A stretch of DNA of 64,000 bases, taken from Lithodes maja. Lineage: Eukaryota; Arthropoda; Malacostraca; Decapoda; Lithodidae. Position numbers and translations under genes: made by a program. Below the pieces are notes generated by a model. The model saw only the letters and a list, made by a program, of their open reading frames with translations, did not search any database and had not been told where the DNA came from. The stretch is taken from positions 1 to 64,000 of the forward strand of contig JBAKBP010010422.1 of the NCBI GenBank assembly GCA_037953745.1, written 5' to 3'. This document shows positions 33,820-45,664 of this stretch, piece after piece. Position 1 is the stretch's first letter. Each line of letters begins with the position of its first letter.

Positions 33820-33999
33820 AAAATTCTCGAGACAAAAGTGTTAAACTCCCTTATGCAAGCACTAATTACTAAATTAACTGGAGTCTCTTAAATGCTCTCC
33901 TAATTGCCTTACAAAAAAAAAATATTCTTCAATATGTACGCTAAAGTACGAACAAACAAATGTTGTACAACTCTGCAAAAAATTATACTGTTCACAAAA

Positions 34000-34017
34000 T
34001 CCTAAGCAAGGTCGCCA
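34000..34017 (-). other. Primer binding site of the inner element
   Basis: Two bases inside the 5' LTR the minus strand reads TGGCGACCTTGCTTAGGA. It begins with the TGG that pairs with a tRNA CCA end; the priming tRNA was not identified. The outer copy has the same site at 39391-39408. Confidence 0.75.
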
Positions 34018-34019
34018 TT

Positions 34020-35863
34020 TGTTACGACCGGGCACTCGGTTACACTAGGGCTCTTACACAGGACTCGAGTATGGCTCGCTGCCACAACGGAAACACACGA
34101 TCCCAACCCCAGAGTACTGCCAGCCGAACAAAAAACGCCACTACCCTCCAGAGTTCTATCTGCTATAACGGGGTATACAAGAACTCGGTACTAGCGTTTC
34201 ACACAACAGACTAATAACTAGACGGGAGTTATCTAGTCTGGTCAACAATCAAACAAAGAAGAAAGTACTACAACACTAAAGAATAGTGTTGGCCGAAGCC
34301 GAAGTAATCCACCCTTGAACTAAGAACTTAAGAAGTCCTCCACCCTCTACTTCGGATCGGCACTATTACGTTACGTTAAACAATAGTCCTCGAGCATCAA
34401 GCAAGGAATCTTCTGATAAGTTAGATGCTTCTCGAATACTCATAAGAAGTAAGTATCGGATTTTGAACAGCAATTTAATGAATAACTCACTGGTAATTAA
34501 AGGCTTTAAATTGACATAAGAAGAATTATAAGAATAAGCAATAGGATATGGCAAACATTAAGAAGAAGTACTCCGACAATGCACTGGCAATAGCCTACTA
34601 AGATTGTGCTCGTGGGCCACTAATCTCTGAAGTAGCTAAGCGTGCCACACATGAAATCAATAGTGCTTAAACAATAATACACATAAGGAGAAGCTTCAAT
34701 ACTATACTGTATCTGCTGGTCGAGCAAAGTCTAGCTGGGATATCTAAGGTTAAGAGACAATGGCTGAGCAAGCGGCTCGTAGCCTAGCGAGGTCCTTAAG
34801 ACTGTGCGGCCAAATTACGGTAATTGACGGGATGCTCTCTTGAGAGATCCAGATCACTAGTATCTGGTTCTCTCCTGGCGATCCTCTCAAAGTCAAGCAA
34901 ATGAGATAGCACAGTGTTGGGTGGCACAGGCAAAAGCCCTCACTCGCAACACAGTGCTAAACTCCCACGGTACACAATCAAAAAGACCCCCTAGGCTTCC
35001 CACGTCTCCGTTGCAATTGTGCTGGTTCAACCAACCTAGCACTCATAGGAAATCACAACTCGAGGAACCCTATCCCAGTCTAGCATTACCTAAACCAGCA
35101 GAAAACAGGAACATGAATAATAGTACACAGGGAAATACATATACGAGTGCAACAAACATCAATCAATCCTATTCTAGTTAACCCTTCCAAAAATAGGCTA
35201 TCTAACAGGCACTTATCTCGTGAGAACTCAAGCGATAATACTTTGGCTGACTAAATCTGCACCAAAGGGGTCATGGAGGTTAAACAGGGACGAGAAGAGA
35301 AGGAGATAGGCTGTTCAGAGAGTAGAGAAAGTTCACATCAGTCGGAAGAATATGGATAGTTGCAAGGGATATGAGAGGTCGCTTTGCCTGATGAGTTCTG
35401 AGGAAAATGCGGCGGGACCTCCCTTTTTATACTCGGCCCTTTAGTGAGCATAACGCCAACTACTAAGGACCGCCCACTGGCAATCATGACGTCATATTCT
35501 CTCTCAATCTGGGATCGACAAAGAACTTCCCACGCGCTGAGAGGGAGGAAGGGGGGAGGGAGGAGGGAGTGAGGCCTACACACCTCGTGGCGCGCTCACT
35601 GGCCGTCGTTACATAACTCTCTCTCTCATCATTGTATATAAGTCCCACACACAATACTTATAACTAATGATATAAAATAGAACTCGTTGACTTAGAAGAA
35701 AACAAAATACATAATGATAATACTTATAGTACAACGGTTCACATAAACTGAGTTAGGAAACTCTACACAGACTACAGCCAAAGTTCCTGCCCTGACGATC
35801 CTAGCGAGGGTGGGGCCTGACTGGGCGTTCTGTACAGCATGCTCATACTCGACATGCGTCACA
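34020..35863 (-). repeat. 5' LTR of the inner element
   Basis: Appears identical to 26970-28813. The plus-strand sequence after it is CACG, the target duplication, and then the outer element's pol. Confidence 0.95.
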
Positions 35864-38800
35864 CACGTAATCCAGCTCTGCTTGCACCATAGGCTGTCGA
35901 GCAGGATTTATACGGTAGGGAATTAAACTGAGCCTTGCACTATCTCCAGCCTGCATGCCGGATTCTACCCCGTACATCAGGCCTGGAGAAGCAACAAACA
36001 TGCGAAAGTACTGCCATAGCCTAGTAAACAACTGCCTTGCACTGTCTCCACGAACAACATGCCTAGTGCCCTCCCACAACCCAGCCGAGACCGCAGCTTC
36101 TAACCTGTAGTCTCCCTCCTTCTCCACCTTCGTCCCTAGAACAGCCAGGTCATGAGAGGGACAATCAGTACCACCTGTGCAGTCACTCCCACAGTTCATT
36201 ATTGCTAAGGCTTCCCCGCCGATACCGTACATGCGCACCCCCGCATTCCTTGTGACGACATCTGCCTGCGCAGCATCACCGCTTTCAGCGACATGGCCAG
36301 ATACAGTCGGTCTATGGTAGGGCTGTTGCATTAGACTAGAGCAGCATTGGGAGGCTATGCAACGACCGGGCACTGCGATACCACAGCCGACCTTACCAAT
36401 CTGCTCAATGTCCTCCTTTTGACCACCACCCTTGGCAGCCATGGGTCGACCCTGACCTGGCAACCATGCCAAAGCCTCGTCGCCCACCTTAAACCACCGA
36501 AACAACGAGGCTAACGGTCTTTCAACAGTCACGTGACCTGCCCGTGGAACATCTTGCACCGCCCGAGTTGTGAGACTCAGGGGCTCGGCACGACCAGTGG
36601 GGTATGAACCGAGCTGGTGCTGGAGTGCTGCACACTGCTGCTCAGGCAAGTGCTCTAGCGCTTCCACAGCCACCAGACTCGTGTCCCCCGCCCACTGCTC
36701 CGCCGAGACATGACAATCCCTACTCTGCTCCACCTGTGCCCTACTGCCCCCCTCTCCTTCTCCACCTTGGCCGCGGCAGACCAACGCAGGGACAGCAGGA
36801 TGCTCAGGTGGTTGCCTCACAAACTCCTCCAACAGGTTCACATGACATGCTTCCCCGTCCTCGTGTTTGATCTCGACAGCACCATTACCACACTTCTGAA
36901 CTTCCGGATCCTCCAACTGCAGTTTACAAATATCTGAGGGAACCAACCTGTCTAGATGCTTCCGAAGCAACCCAAGTCCTTCCCCAATATCAAACTGAGC
37001 AACCCTTTTTTCTCTCCGTGTGTAACGTTGCTGCCTCGGAGTCTCTTCCTGCCCTACCTCCTCACTAGCTGTGACAGGTCCTGGGGCCTCTCCAGACTCC
37101 AACATAGGTGCCAATACTGAATCACCCAGGAGAGCCGCCGAGTCAAAACTCTTAAAACCAACTCCAGCTTTAGCCTCCTCCTGGTGATCGTTCCTCTGCT
37201 GGTCTGAAGACGGAGGACTAGGCTGTGACACTTTATCTGCCCGAGCTCGGGTGACAACACACGCCATGGGTTGTGTCTGGCACCGCTCGACCCACTCTTG
37301 CTCTTCCCCACTCACGTCGGCCGGCCTCTCGGCAACGACTAAGGGTAGAACCTCAGAAGCGGGCATTGCAAAGTCGTTGCCGAGAAGAAGGTCGACGCCC
37401 TCCACTGGCAGTTTCTCCACAATCCCGACATCCAATTCACGTGCCACACCATCCACCTCCAACTCCAACCGCACCAGCGGGTATGACCGAGTTGCATTAA
37501 TACCCTGCACCACTACCACCCGAGCCGCATTTATAGGGTAGCCAGTCAAGTTATTCATCAGAGTCTGGGAAGCACCTGTATCACGCAAGACCTCTACTCC
37601 ATGCTTGCGCCCCGCCCACATCACGCAACCCCGTCCTCTATGGTCGCAAAAAACATCCTGAGCAGGGTTCGAGCCTCCCAGGTGCTTCTGCATTGGCTGT
37701 GCCTCAGCCTCTGACGAACTGCCCCGGGCAAACTCAGAAAACTTCGGAGACACACCAATGGTGCAGGCCAAAGACACAGCTGCTGTAGGTGGTTTGCTAG
37801 GACAGACTCTTGCAAAGTGCCCCTTTTCATGACAATGATAACACTCCAACTCCCCTCTGGGCTTCCCTTGGTACTGGGAAGGGCCCGGCCCCTTCTTAAA
37901 TGGGACGGTGCTAGTCTTGTGGTCAGTCTTGGTATCATAGCTCTTGTACTTGTTTGCATAAGGTATATCACTAACTCGGGTTGGTGGGGCGTCACGCCCC
38001 TTGTTACCTGCCTCACTACGCTGGGCAGACCCGCACCCACGAATTAGCGATAGCCGGAGGTCAGCCATCTCAGCTGCCTCCTGTAGAGTTTTTGGGTTCT
38101 TTTCTTTAATAGTTAAAGTCATTTCTGCACCTGTACACTTATAAAACTGCTCGAGCAGAAACAGCTCAGTCAACTGTTCGGCCGTCTCAGCTTTCTCAGA
38201 ACGTGTCCAGTTTGTAAGTGCATCTTTTAAGTCCCGGGCATGTTCAAGAAAGGTCGCCTCCCTAGTCTTTGTAACACCCCGAAACTTCAATCGATATGTT
38301 TCTGGTTGCAACTCGTATGCCCGTAGGACAGCTCTCTTCAATTCTGGGTAGTCAATGCAAGACTCTAAAGGCAGTGCATCATAAGCCTTCAGACCCTTAC
38401 CCGTAAGTCTTGAGGAGACTAGAGCTGCCCACTTCTCTTCAGGCCAATTATGCTCCCTACACTTCTTCTCAAAACGATTAAAAAATTCTGTGACTTCAGT
38501 TTCACTAAATGCCGGCACCAATTTGACTAAGTGGGACAAGGACTGTTCTCTTACTTGGCCCTCACGGCCCATCCGAGTCCCTGTCGACTCTGCACGAGTC
38601 TTATCTAAATCTATTTGAGCACAATATTTCTCGGAGTCGTACCTAAGCTCAGCCTCATGCCTCCTGGTCTCAGCCTCAATATCCTTCTCCTGCTTCCTAG
38701 CCTCATTCTCAATTTTAGCAAGCTCAAGTCTAAATATCATATCTGGAGACAGGCAGGAAGAGGGAGCTGCCACTACTGAAGGAGGGGGGGCAAAAACTGG

Positions 38801-39208
38801 GGAACCACCATGTGCACCGCCCGAGGGCACTCCAATCTGCCAATTCTCATCCCTCTGTGGGAGAGTGCTAACCTCCGGCAACTGAGTGGACGGCACTGTG
38901 GGAGTCGAGTGAGAGGGGATCTGGGGAGGAACCCCCCCAAACGCCCTCTCCTCCGAAACCCCATGTCGCCCACGCAACACCCAGGAAATCAGCTCCCCCT
39001 TGGACATCCCTACTACATTGGCAATGCCCAAAACCTTGGCTATCAGGTGCAAGCCATAAATATTCACCCCAGTCAACCTCTCCTCCGTCACGTGGTACCG
39101 CTTACTCACAAAAACTCTAGCATCCTCCTCACTGATTACTAACGGCACCTCTTCAAATGGCATCTCTCGCTCCTCGTCAGTGCTCGGGCACGACATACTG
39201 AAGTCCAC
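35864..39208 (-). pseudogene. Outer element gag-protease with integrase deleted
   Basis: The frame opens at the ATG ending 39208 and reads gag, a CCHC knuckle (CYHCHEKGHFARVC) and protease (DTGAS), all closely matching the inner element. After KLQLEDPEVQKCGNGAVE it jumps in frame to CHVNLLEEFVRQP, so the whole integrase (about 380 residues in the inner copy) has been removed without breaking the frame. It continues through a divergent spacer that is longer than in the inner copy and ends at the inner insertion near QAELDYV. The last residues of the open frame are read from the inner LTR. Coding for RT continues on the far side at 26968. Confidence 0.88.
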
Positions 39209-39390
39209 AAAAAAATTCTCGAGACAAAAGTGTTAAACTTCCTTATGCAAGCACTAATTACTAAATTAACTGGAGTCTCTTAAATGCTCTACTAATTGCC
39301 ATACAAAAAAAAATATTCTTCAATATGCACTCTAAAGTACAAACAAACAAATGTTGTACAATTCTGCAAAAATTTATACTGTTCACAAAA

Positions 39391-39408
39391 TCCTAAGCAA
39401 GGTCGCCA
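39391..39408 (-). other. Primer binding site of the outer element
   Basis: The minus strand starts TGGCGACCTTGC two bases after the LTR. It has the same sequence and position as in the inner copy. Confidence 0.75.
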
Positions 39409-39410
39409 TT

Positions 39411-41271
39411 TGTTACGACCGGGCACTCAGGTACACTAGGGCTCTCACACAGGACTCGAGTATGGCTCGCTGCCACAACGGAAACACACGATCCCAACCC
39501 CAGAGTACTGCCAGCCGAACAAAAAACACCAATACCCTCCAGAGTTCTATCTGCTATAACGGGGTATACAAGAACTCGGTACTAGCGTTTCACAACAGAC
39601 TAATAAAAAGACGGGAGTTATCTAGTCTGGTCAACAATCAAACAAAGAAGTAAATACAACAACACCAAAGAATAGTGTTGGCCGAAGCCGAAGTAATCCA
39701 CCCTTGACTAAGAACTTAAGAAGTCCTCCACCCTCTACTTCGGATCGGCACTATTACGTTACGTTAAACAATAGTCCTCGAGCATCGAGCAAGGAATCTT
39801 CTGATAAAGTTAGATGCTTCTCGGATACTCGTAAGAAGTAAGTATCGGATTTTGAACAGCAATTCAATAAGCAACACACTGGCAATTAACTAATATTAAA
39901 GGCTTTAAATTGACATAAGAAGAATTATAAGAATAGACAGTAGTAAATGGCAAACATATAAAAGAAGTACTCCGACAATGCACTGGCAATAGCCTACTAG
40001 GATTGTGCTCGGGGGCCACTAATCTCTAAAGTAGCTATGCGTGCCACACATGAAATCAATAGTGCATAAACAATAACATACATAAGGAAAGCTTCAATAC
40101 TATGCTGTATCTGCTGACCGAGCAAAGTCTAGCTGGGATGTAGTAGGCTAGGAAACAATGGCTGAGCAAGCGGCTCGTAGCCTAGCGAGGTCCTTAAGGC
40201 TGTGCGGCCAAATTACGTTAATTGACGGGATGCTCTCTTGAGAGATCCAGATCACTAGTATCTGGTTCTCTCCTGGCGATCCTCTCAAAGTCAAGCAAAC
40301 GAGTTAGCACAGTGCTGGGTGGCAGAGGCAAAAGCCCTCACTCGCAACACAGCGCTAAGCTCACAAGGTACACAGTCAGAAAGACCACCTAGGCTTCCCA
40401 AGTCTCCGTTGCGATTGTACAGGTTCAACAAAACCTAATACACATAGGGAATCACAACTCTAGTAGCCTCACCCCAGTCTAGCATCACCTAGATCAGCAG
40501 AAAACAGGAACATGAACAATCATACACAGGGAAATGCATATACGAGTGCAACAAACATTAATCAATCCTATTCTAGTTATCCCTTCCAAAATAGGCTATT
40601 CTAATAGGCATATATCTCGTGAGAACTCAAGCGATAATACTTTGGCTGACTAAATCTGCACCAAAGGGGTCATTGAGGTTAAAAAGGGTTCAGGAAAAGA
40701 AGAAGGTAGGGGGTACAGAGAGTAGGGAAAGTTCACATCAGTCGGAAGAATATATATAGTTGCAAGGGATATAAGAAGTCGCTCTGCCTGATGAGTTCTA
40801 AGGAAAATGCGGCTAGACTTCCCTTTTTATACTCGGCCCTCTAGTGAGCATATCGCCAACTACTAAGGACCGCCCACTAGCAATCATTACGTAATATTCT
40901 CTCTCAATCTGGGATCGACAAAGGATTTCCCACGCACTGAGGAGGAGGAGGGAGGAGGGAGGAGGGAATTAGGCCTACCTGCCCGCGTGGCGCACTCACT
41001 GGTCCTCGCCACGCAATCGCTCTCTCTCTCCTCTCATCATTACAAATAAGTCCCACACACAACACTTATAACTAATGATATAAAATAGAACTCGTTGACT
41101 CAGATGAAAACAAAATACATATTTATAATACTTATAGTACAACGGCTCACATAAACTAAGTTAGAAAACTCTACACAGACTACAGCCAAAGTTCCTGCCC
41201 TGACGATCCTAGCGAGAGTGGGGCATGACTGGGCGTTCTGTACAGCATGCTCATACTCGACATGCGTCACA
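39411..41271 (-). repeat. 5' LTR of the outer Gmr1-like element
   Basis: Same length (1861 bp) as 24112-25972 with only a few differences. It is followed by ACAT (41272-41275), the target duplication. Confidence 0.95.
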
Positions 41272-41275
41272 ACAT

Positions 41276-41712
41276 GAAGGAGTAGAGTCTGTTGTTGTGA
41301 TTGCAGCATGTGATTGTGTTGTGTTGCTGTTGGAAAGTGTGATGCTGTTTAGTGTTTTGTAGAGTTTTTTGGGGTTTGTTTTGTGATCAAGTGTTTGTAG
41401 GAAGTTATTCCAATTTAGTTTTTGTTGTTCTTGTATTTTGTTGTTAGTTTGGGTGTTGAGTGCTTGAATTTGTTGTGTGATGTCTTGTGTGTGGGGTGCT
41501 GGGGAGTGTTTCAGTGTGTCGCGTTGTCTGATGAGGTTTTGAATTTCTGGTGTGAAGTTGGGGTTGTGTCTTTTTCTGTTACCTCTTGGAATGTGTTTCT
41601 TGTCAGCGTTTTGGATAGTTTTATTGAGTATGTGTACAGCATTGTTGATGTTAGTGATGGGTGTACTGTTTAGAGTTGTGAAGTGTTGTTTGGGAGTAGA
41701 ACGTGCTTCCAT
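41276..41712 (-). pseudogene. Jockey-like LINE, 5' part of the split element
   Basis: The minus-strand frame (KHIPRGNRKRHNPNFTPEI, LIRQRDTLKHS, NWNNFLQTLDHKT, KKLYKTLNSI) is the linker between endonuclease and RT typical of Jockey-type elements. It continues directly into 24107 once the LTR nest is removed. Nothing recognisable as endonuclease lies to its right, so the LINE seems truncated near 41712. The final residues of the open frame come from the inserted LTR. Confidence 0.8.
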
Positions 41713-43014
41713 TGTGCCACACTTCTAAAACAGCGTGTGTAATGACTGCGATAGCAAACGCTAATGTGAGTGAACATTATATATATAAGTCCAATGTGAC
41801 GAAAACAATGTGTAAGTGCTAGTGATACTTTTAGTGACACTATACAATATACGATAATCGTAATCAAAATAATATGCGGTGACAGTGGACGAGTGAAAGC
41901 GAGAGTAGCCACAGACAGTGAAAGTTTCCTGGTGTGGGTGGGTGGGGTGGCAGGCAGTCAGCTGAGCGTATGTTCGTGTGTGTGTTTTGTAATGACAACC
42001 AGAAAGATGCTTGCCACAGACTGGTACTGTAAATACTGGACTTTACGCACTTTATAACACTCTACCTACTCTCACAATGACTTTCAATGATGAAATATAA
42101 CGAAATATTACAATTTTGGCTGCATCTGGAAGTGCATGCAACCACATTTCAATTTACCTAATGCATATTGCTTATAATTATTTCCCTCTGCACATTTCTA
42201 TTGCGTAACTATTTTTGCACTACTCAATACCGTATTGTACCTAGCAAAACACGCCTGTTGTGTACCGAAGTTGCCAAAAAGACCCGCGTCTAAATCTGCC
42301 TTAAGGCCCCGCCCACCGTCATGTTGGCCGGCCTGTGTATCAGTGCAGAGGTCTGACCCAGCCGCGGGACCACAACAAATCAGTATTATTTACCTGATAC
42401 AGGTGTGTTAGTATTAATATGGCACCAACAATACCTACCAAACATATCAATAGTCTCATAAGTAACTATGATTATAGTGATAAATTAAAACTAAGAGAAC
42501 CGGAAGTAATACAAGGTGTAGGATGAACACGTTTGGGCAACGACAGCAATGCACCTCAGAGTTCGACTCACGGCGCGGATGTAAGCGTGTGTTAGTGTGT
42601 TACTGCGAGAAATATACCGGTAATCGTCTTCATATGCGTTTTATCGGCGTAATTCGGGTGTTTGTAGTTGGTTAAAGTGTCAAGTGGGTTCCGGCATCGT
42701 TCCAGGAAGACGGTAACCTGTGGAAGAGTGCGTATTACGTAAGAGGTTTGGAGGATGACCATCAGCACCAGCATCTGATCAAGGTAGGTTCTGCCATCTT
42801 GGTATTGGTGAAGGAGCGGACATTTGCTAGTTTCAGGGTAAAAGGAATTTGGCACAATAAACATCCATACTTAGAAGAAATATAAACATGTGATTGAAAG
42901 AAAGATTGCAAATGTTGGTGTTATGTATTTATGCAATGCAGATATATCGGTTCAATGTTATTTTAATACCACAAATTTTGTTGATATATTTGAAGATAAA
43001 TATTGAATCTATAT
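41713..43014. other. Non-coding DNA without a recognised feature
   Basis: No gene, tRNA box or strong repeat was recognised. Confidence 0.45.
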
Positions 43015-43250
43015 GCTCTAAAGACCATAAAAAAAATTGTTTTAACCCTCGGCAAAACCTAAAAAAAAAGTATGGTACTAAAATGTCTTTTTCGTAACAA
43101 GGTTGTCAATATGGTACTTCCAGTTATCGATAGCTCTAAAGATCATATGAAAATGTGTTAAACCCTCGGAAAAACCTATTATAAAAGTATGGTACTAAAA
43201 CTTAATTTTCGTAACAAGGTTTTCAATACGGTACTTTCCCGTTATCAATG
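43015..43250. repeat. 118-bp tandem duplication
   Basis: Two adjacent diverged units start at 43015 and 43133 (GCTCTAAAGA). Both contain AAGTATGGTACTAAAA, TTTTCGTAACAAGGTT and a GTTATC end. Confidence 0.85.
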
Positions 43251-43507
43251 TACAATCAAAGCTGAAGATTGCAGAGTAAACACCGTAGACTTCATCGACT
43301 TTTCGGTAAGATTTTACGATGTGACAGTTACAAGCCCCATCGATGTTTGTGTAGCCTATAGGTATGTTATATAATAGTCTTCAGTCCTATATATGTAATT
43401 CCCTTTGCAAATGTATTATAAGGGAGATATAGGGTAAAACACAGAGTCTTGTCTGCATAATGACAAGTCCTGTTTTACGGGATTTCTGCTTTATAGATTT
43501 TTTTTTT

Positions 43508-43545
43508 AGGTTAGGATAGGTTAGGTTAGGTTTCTTAGTTAGGTT
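43508..43545. repeat. TTAGG-like short array
   Basis: Tandem AGGTTAGG units, one with an AGGATAGG variant. They resemble the arthropod telomere motif (TTAGG)n and the 54-bp satellite further right. Confidence 0.7.
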
Positions 43546-43623
43546 CATGACAAGGGATCAGCTGGTAGGTATGGGATAAACTAGGGACACATACTAGCTG
43601 GTAGGTAAGGGTTATTCGGTATT

Positions 43624-43703
43624 TATCAAGGAAACCGGCCACGAATTTTCCTGGAAATTTGGAAGTCACCCATTAAATGAACATAACCTATACATCATAT
43701 TAA
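43624..43703 (+). repeat. Arm of an 80-bp inverted repeat spanning 3.8 kb
   Basis: It matches the reverse complement of 47361-47440 with about five mismatches. Shared cores are AAGGAAACCGGCCAC and GAACATAACCTATACATC. A second inverted pair starts at its inner edge (43700-43734 with 44048-44082, core TTCAACTTTCGGAAAAA). Confidence 0.85.
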
Positions 43704-43870
43704 TATATATTTCAACTTTCGGAAAAACCGTTTTCAATTACTTTGAAAAAGTTAATATTTACCTCCTGTTATCCACAGCCAAAATTGAAGATTGCGGAGT
43801 AAATACTGTAGACTTCATTCATTTTTTTTTTTTTTTTGGCGACCGTCAACCTTTTATTAATTACATACCA

Positions 43871-43957
43871 AACCAGCAGGGGTTTGGGGGCGGCAGCCCC
43901 CACCTAATATACTAGGTTAGGTTAGGTAAGGTTGTTAGGTTAGGCTAATATTGCCCC
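43871..43957 (+). repeat. GC hairpin plus TTAGG module, copy 1
   Basis: ACCAGCAGGGG leads into the hairpin GGGGGC-GGCA-GCCCCC (43886-43901), then ACTAGGTTAGGTTAGG and one partial 54-bp satellite unit. The same module recurs at about 45410 and 48082. Confidence 0.75.
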
Positions 43958-44087
43958 TTATTTTCGTCTTTTACCCCTCAATTTCCCAGTACTTCATAGC
44001 CGTCCCCACTATCGGGGGCCGTATCTTAAGATTGTTGTATAATGGGGAAAACGTTTTTTCCGAAAGTTGAAACATATATTAATATGG

Positions 44088-44760
44088 GTCAATATACAGG
44101 AGGCGCTACAATATTGGTAAAAAATTAAGCTCAATAGCATGTGATTAAGCGATTTTTCTCCAATTTTTTTATGTAGGTGTCATTCCCAGGAAACTAACAT
44201 AAAACATAAATATCCTATTTATGTTTTAAGGGTTTGTTTACACTTATTCTTTTTCGTCTTCTTCTTGGAGACCTCTTTTGCGTGACTGTCAGTCAACAAC
44301 TGAGACATCTGGTGGCGAATTCAATGAACTATACTGGTAGCGTCGTGGCCAAAGTAATCACCCTACCTAATTTTCATGCCAAGAGTACTGGAGTTCACTG
44401 ACACGTGATGTCTATCGACCAATCAGGTGATGCCATGATTTGGAAAACAGATGGCCCGGGATATATGCTGTCAGTTTGACTCTGGCCAGCTTGTGTAGAG
44501 GGTGTGAGCCGATCAAAGCTTTTTCCACCGTCTTTAAAACACTGAGGCTGCTTAAGACATTTTCGCCTTCCAATAAGTGTAAACTGTCCAAAGTGCAATA
44601 ACCAGTGTTCCAAATACAGCTGACGAGGACAGCTGGTTTTGAAATGCACATACACTTGTTTTACATGGAAAAATTTGAAACAAAAATCCACCAGCTGTTG
44701 ACCAAGATGAGTGGTGATCGAGCCTCCAGCGGCCAGCCAGGCAGCCCAGTACCACCTCTG
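44088..44760. other. Non-coding DNA without a recognised gene
   Basis: Open frames here are short, and none has a family signature that I trust. Confidence 0.4.
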
Positions 44761-44990
44761 TTGTTGATGTTGTTGTTGTTCCCCAAGCTGCCTGGCCGAA
44801 CAGCCCCAAGGCCCCGAGCAAGACCAAGGCCATAACAGAGCACCCCCACAGAACCCTCCCAGCCGACCACAATAAAGCCTGGAGTGACCGAAGCCACTCC
44901 ATGGCAGGGAGCTGAGGAGGGAGCGGAAACGCCCGGGAAACCAAAGCCCCACCCAGGGCCCTGTGCCCCTCAGCAATTATGAAGAGAAAG
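44760..44990 (-). mobile_element. 3' fragment of a LINE related to the split Jockey-like element
   Basis: The minus strand reads GLFGQAAWG followed by an (AAC)n-type tail, the same C-terminus and tail as at 22144-22200. Upstream residues (VLWGCSVMALVLLG) are a diverged match. It is a severely 5'-truncated copy. Confidence 0.65.
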
Positions 44991-45409
44991 TTGAGGGGCA
45001 AAGGAAAAATGTGACGCTTTGGCTTACAATCTTGGTAGATTGGGAGGTCAATCCACGGAAGAGACGCCGTCACTTTCATTAAGGTTAGTTGGTTGGTTGG
45101 GACAACATAAAGGAGCCGGACCACAGCTAGCTCGGGAATCTTAATGGGTGATCGCAAAGTAACAAAGTAAAAGATTTTTTCGCATAGGATTAAACTGGCA
45201 TGCAAGGGCTAGTTGGTTATACTGATGTTTTGGACCGACAGTTAGCCCATCGATCTTTTTAGGCCTAATAGGTCCGGTAGAGCATAGGCTATACATCATT
45301 GCTATATATGTCATTAAGAGCTGAAAATAATGTATTATAAGGGAGAACAAAAATAAAATAAAATACATAGGTATACTGTAAAACAATAAGTTTTTCAGCC
45401 AGTACCCAA

Positions 45410-45622
45410 CCAGCGGGGGTGTGGGGGCGGCAGCCCCCACCAATAATACTGGGTTAGGTTAGGTAAGATTGTTAGGTAAGGCTAATGTTAACCCCATTCT
45501 TACTAGGTTAGGTTAGGTAAGGTTGTTAGGTTAGGCTAATGTTAACCCCATTCTTACTAGGTTAGGTTAGGTAAGGTTGTTAGGTTAGGCTAATGTTAAC
45601 CCCATTCTTACTAGGTTAGGTT

Positions 45623-45624
<2 letters not shown>
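45410..45624 (+). repeat. GC hairpin module and 54-bp TTAGG satellite, array 1
   Basis: The hairpin GTGGGGGC-GGCA-GCCCCCAC (45421-45440) leads into a satellite. The GTTAACCCC landmark recurs at 45487, 45541 and 45595, an exact 54-bp period. Each unit contains AGGTTAGGTTAGGTAAGG. The array is interrupted at 45625 by a LINE insertion and resumes at about 46456. Confidence 0.92.

Positions 45625-45664
<40 letters not shown>

Larger units (their letters stand above)
26970..35863 (-). mobile_element. Inner Gmr1-like LTR retrotransposon (recent, RT core deleted)
   Basis: Two 1844-bp LTRs (26970-28813 and 34020-35863) appear identical by eye at a constant offset of 7050. CACG flanks both sides (26966-26969 and 35864-35867). 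The element interrupts the outer copy's pol just before the RT fingers. One uninterrupted 1506-codon frame fills the interior. Identical LTRs and the clean duplication indicate a very recent insertion. Confidence 0.95.
24112..41271 (-). mobile_element. Outer Gmr1-like Ty3/gypsy LTR retrotransposon
   Basis: It is bounded by two 1861-bp LTRs (24112-25972 and 39411-41271) that differ by only a few substitutions. Both flanks carry ACAT (24108-24111 and 41272-41275), a 4-bp target duplication. It inserted into the RT frame of a LINE and was later invaded by a second element of the same family at 26969/35864. Its own coding part keeps gag and protease but has lost integrase and the RT core. Confidence 0.93.

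Noticed and set aside
36604..37541. Plus-strand frames opposite gag-protease
   Set aside because: They are shadows of the outer element's minus-strand gag-protease, and the same frames recur opposite the inner copy.
44395..45205. 193- and 217-codon minus-strand frames
   Set aside because: Only the part with GLFGQAA matches a LINE C-terminus. The rest is low-complexity translation with no motif. A CPKC-like cysteine pattern on the other strand was too weak to call.
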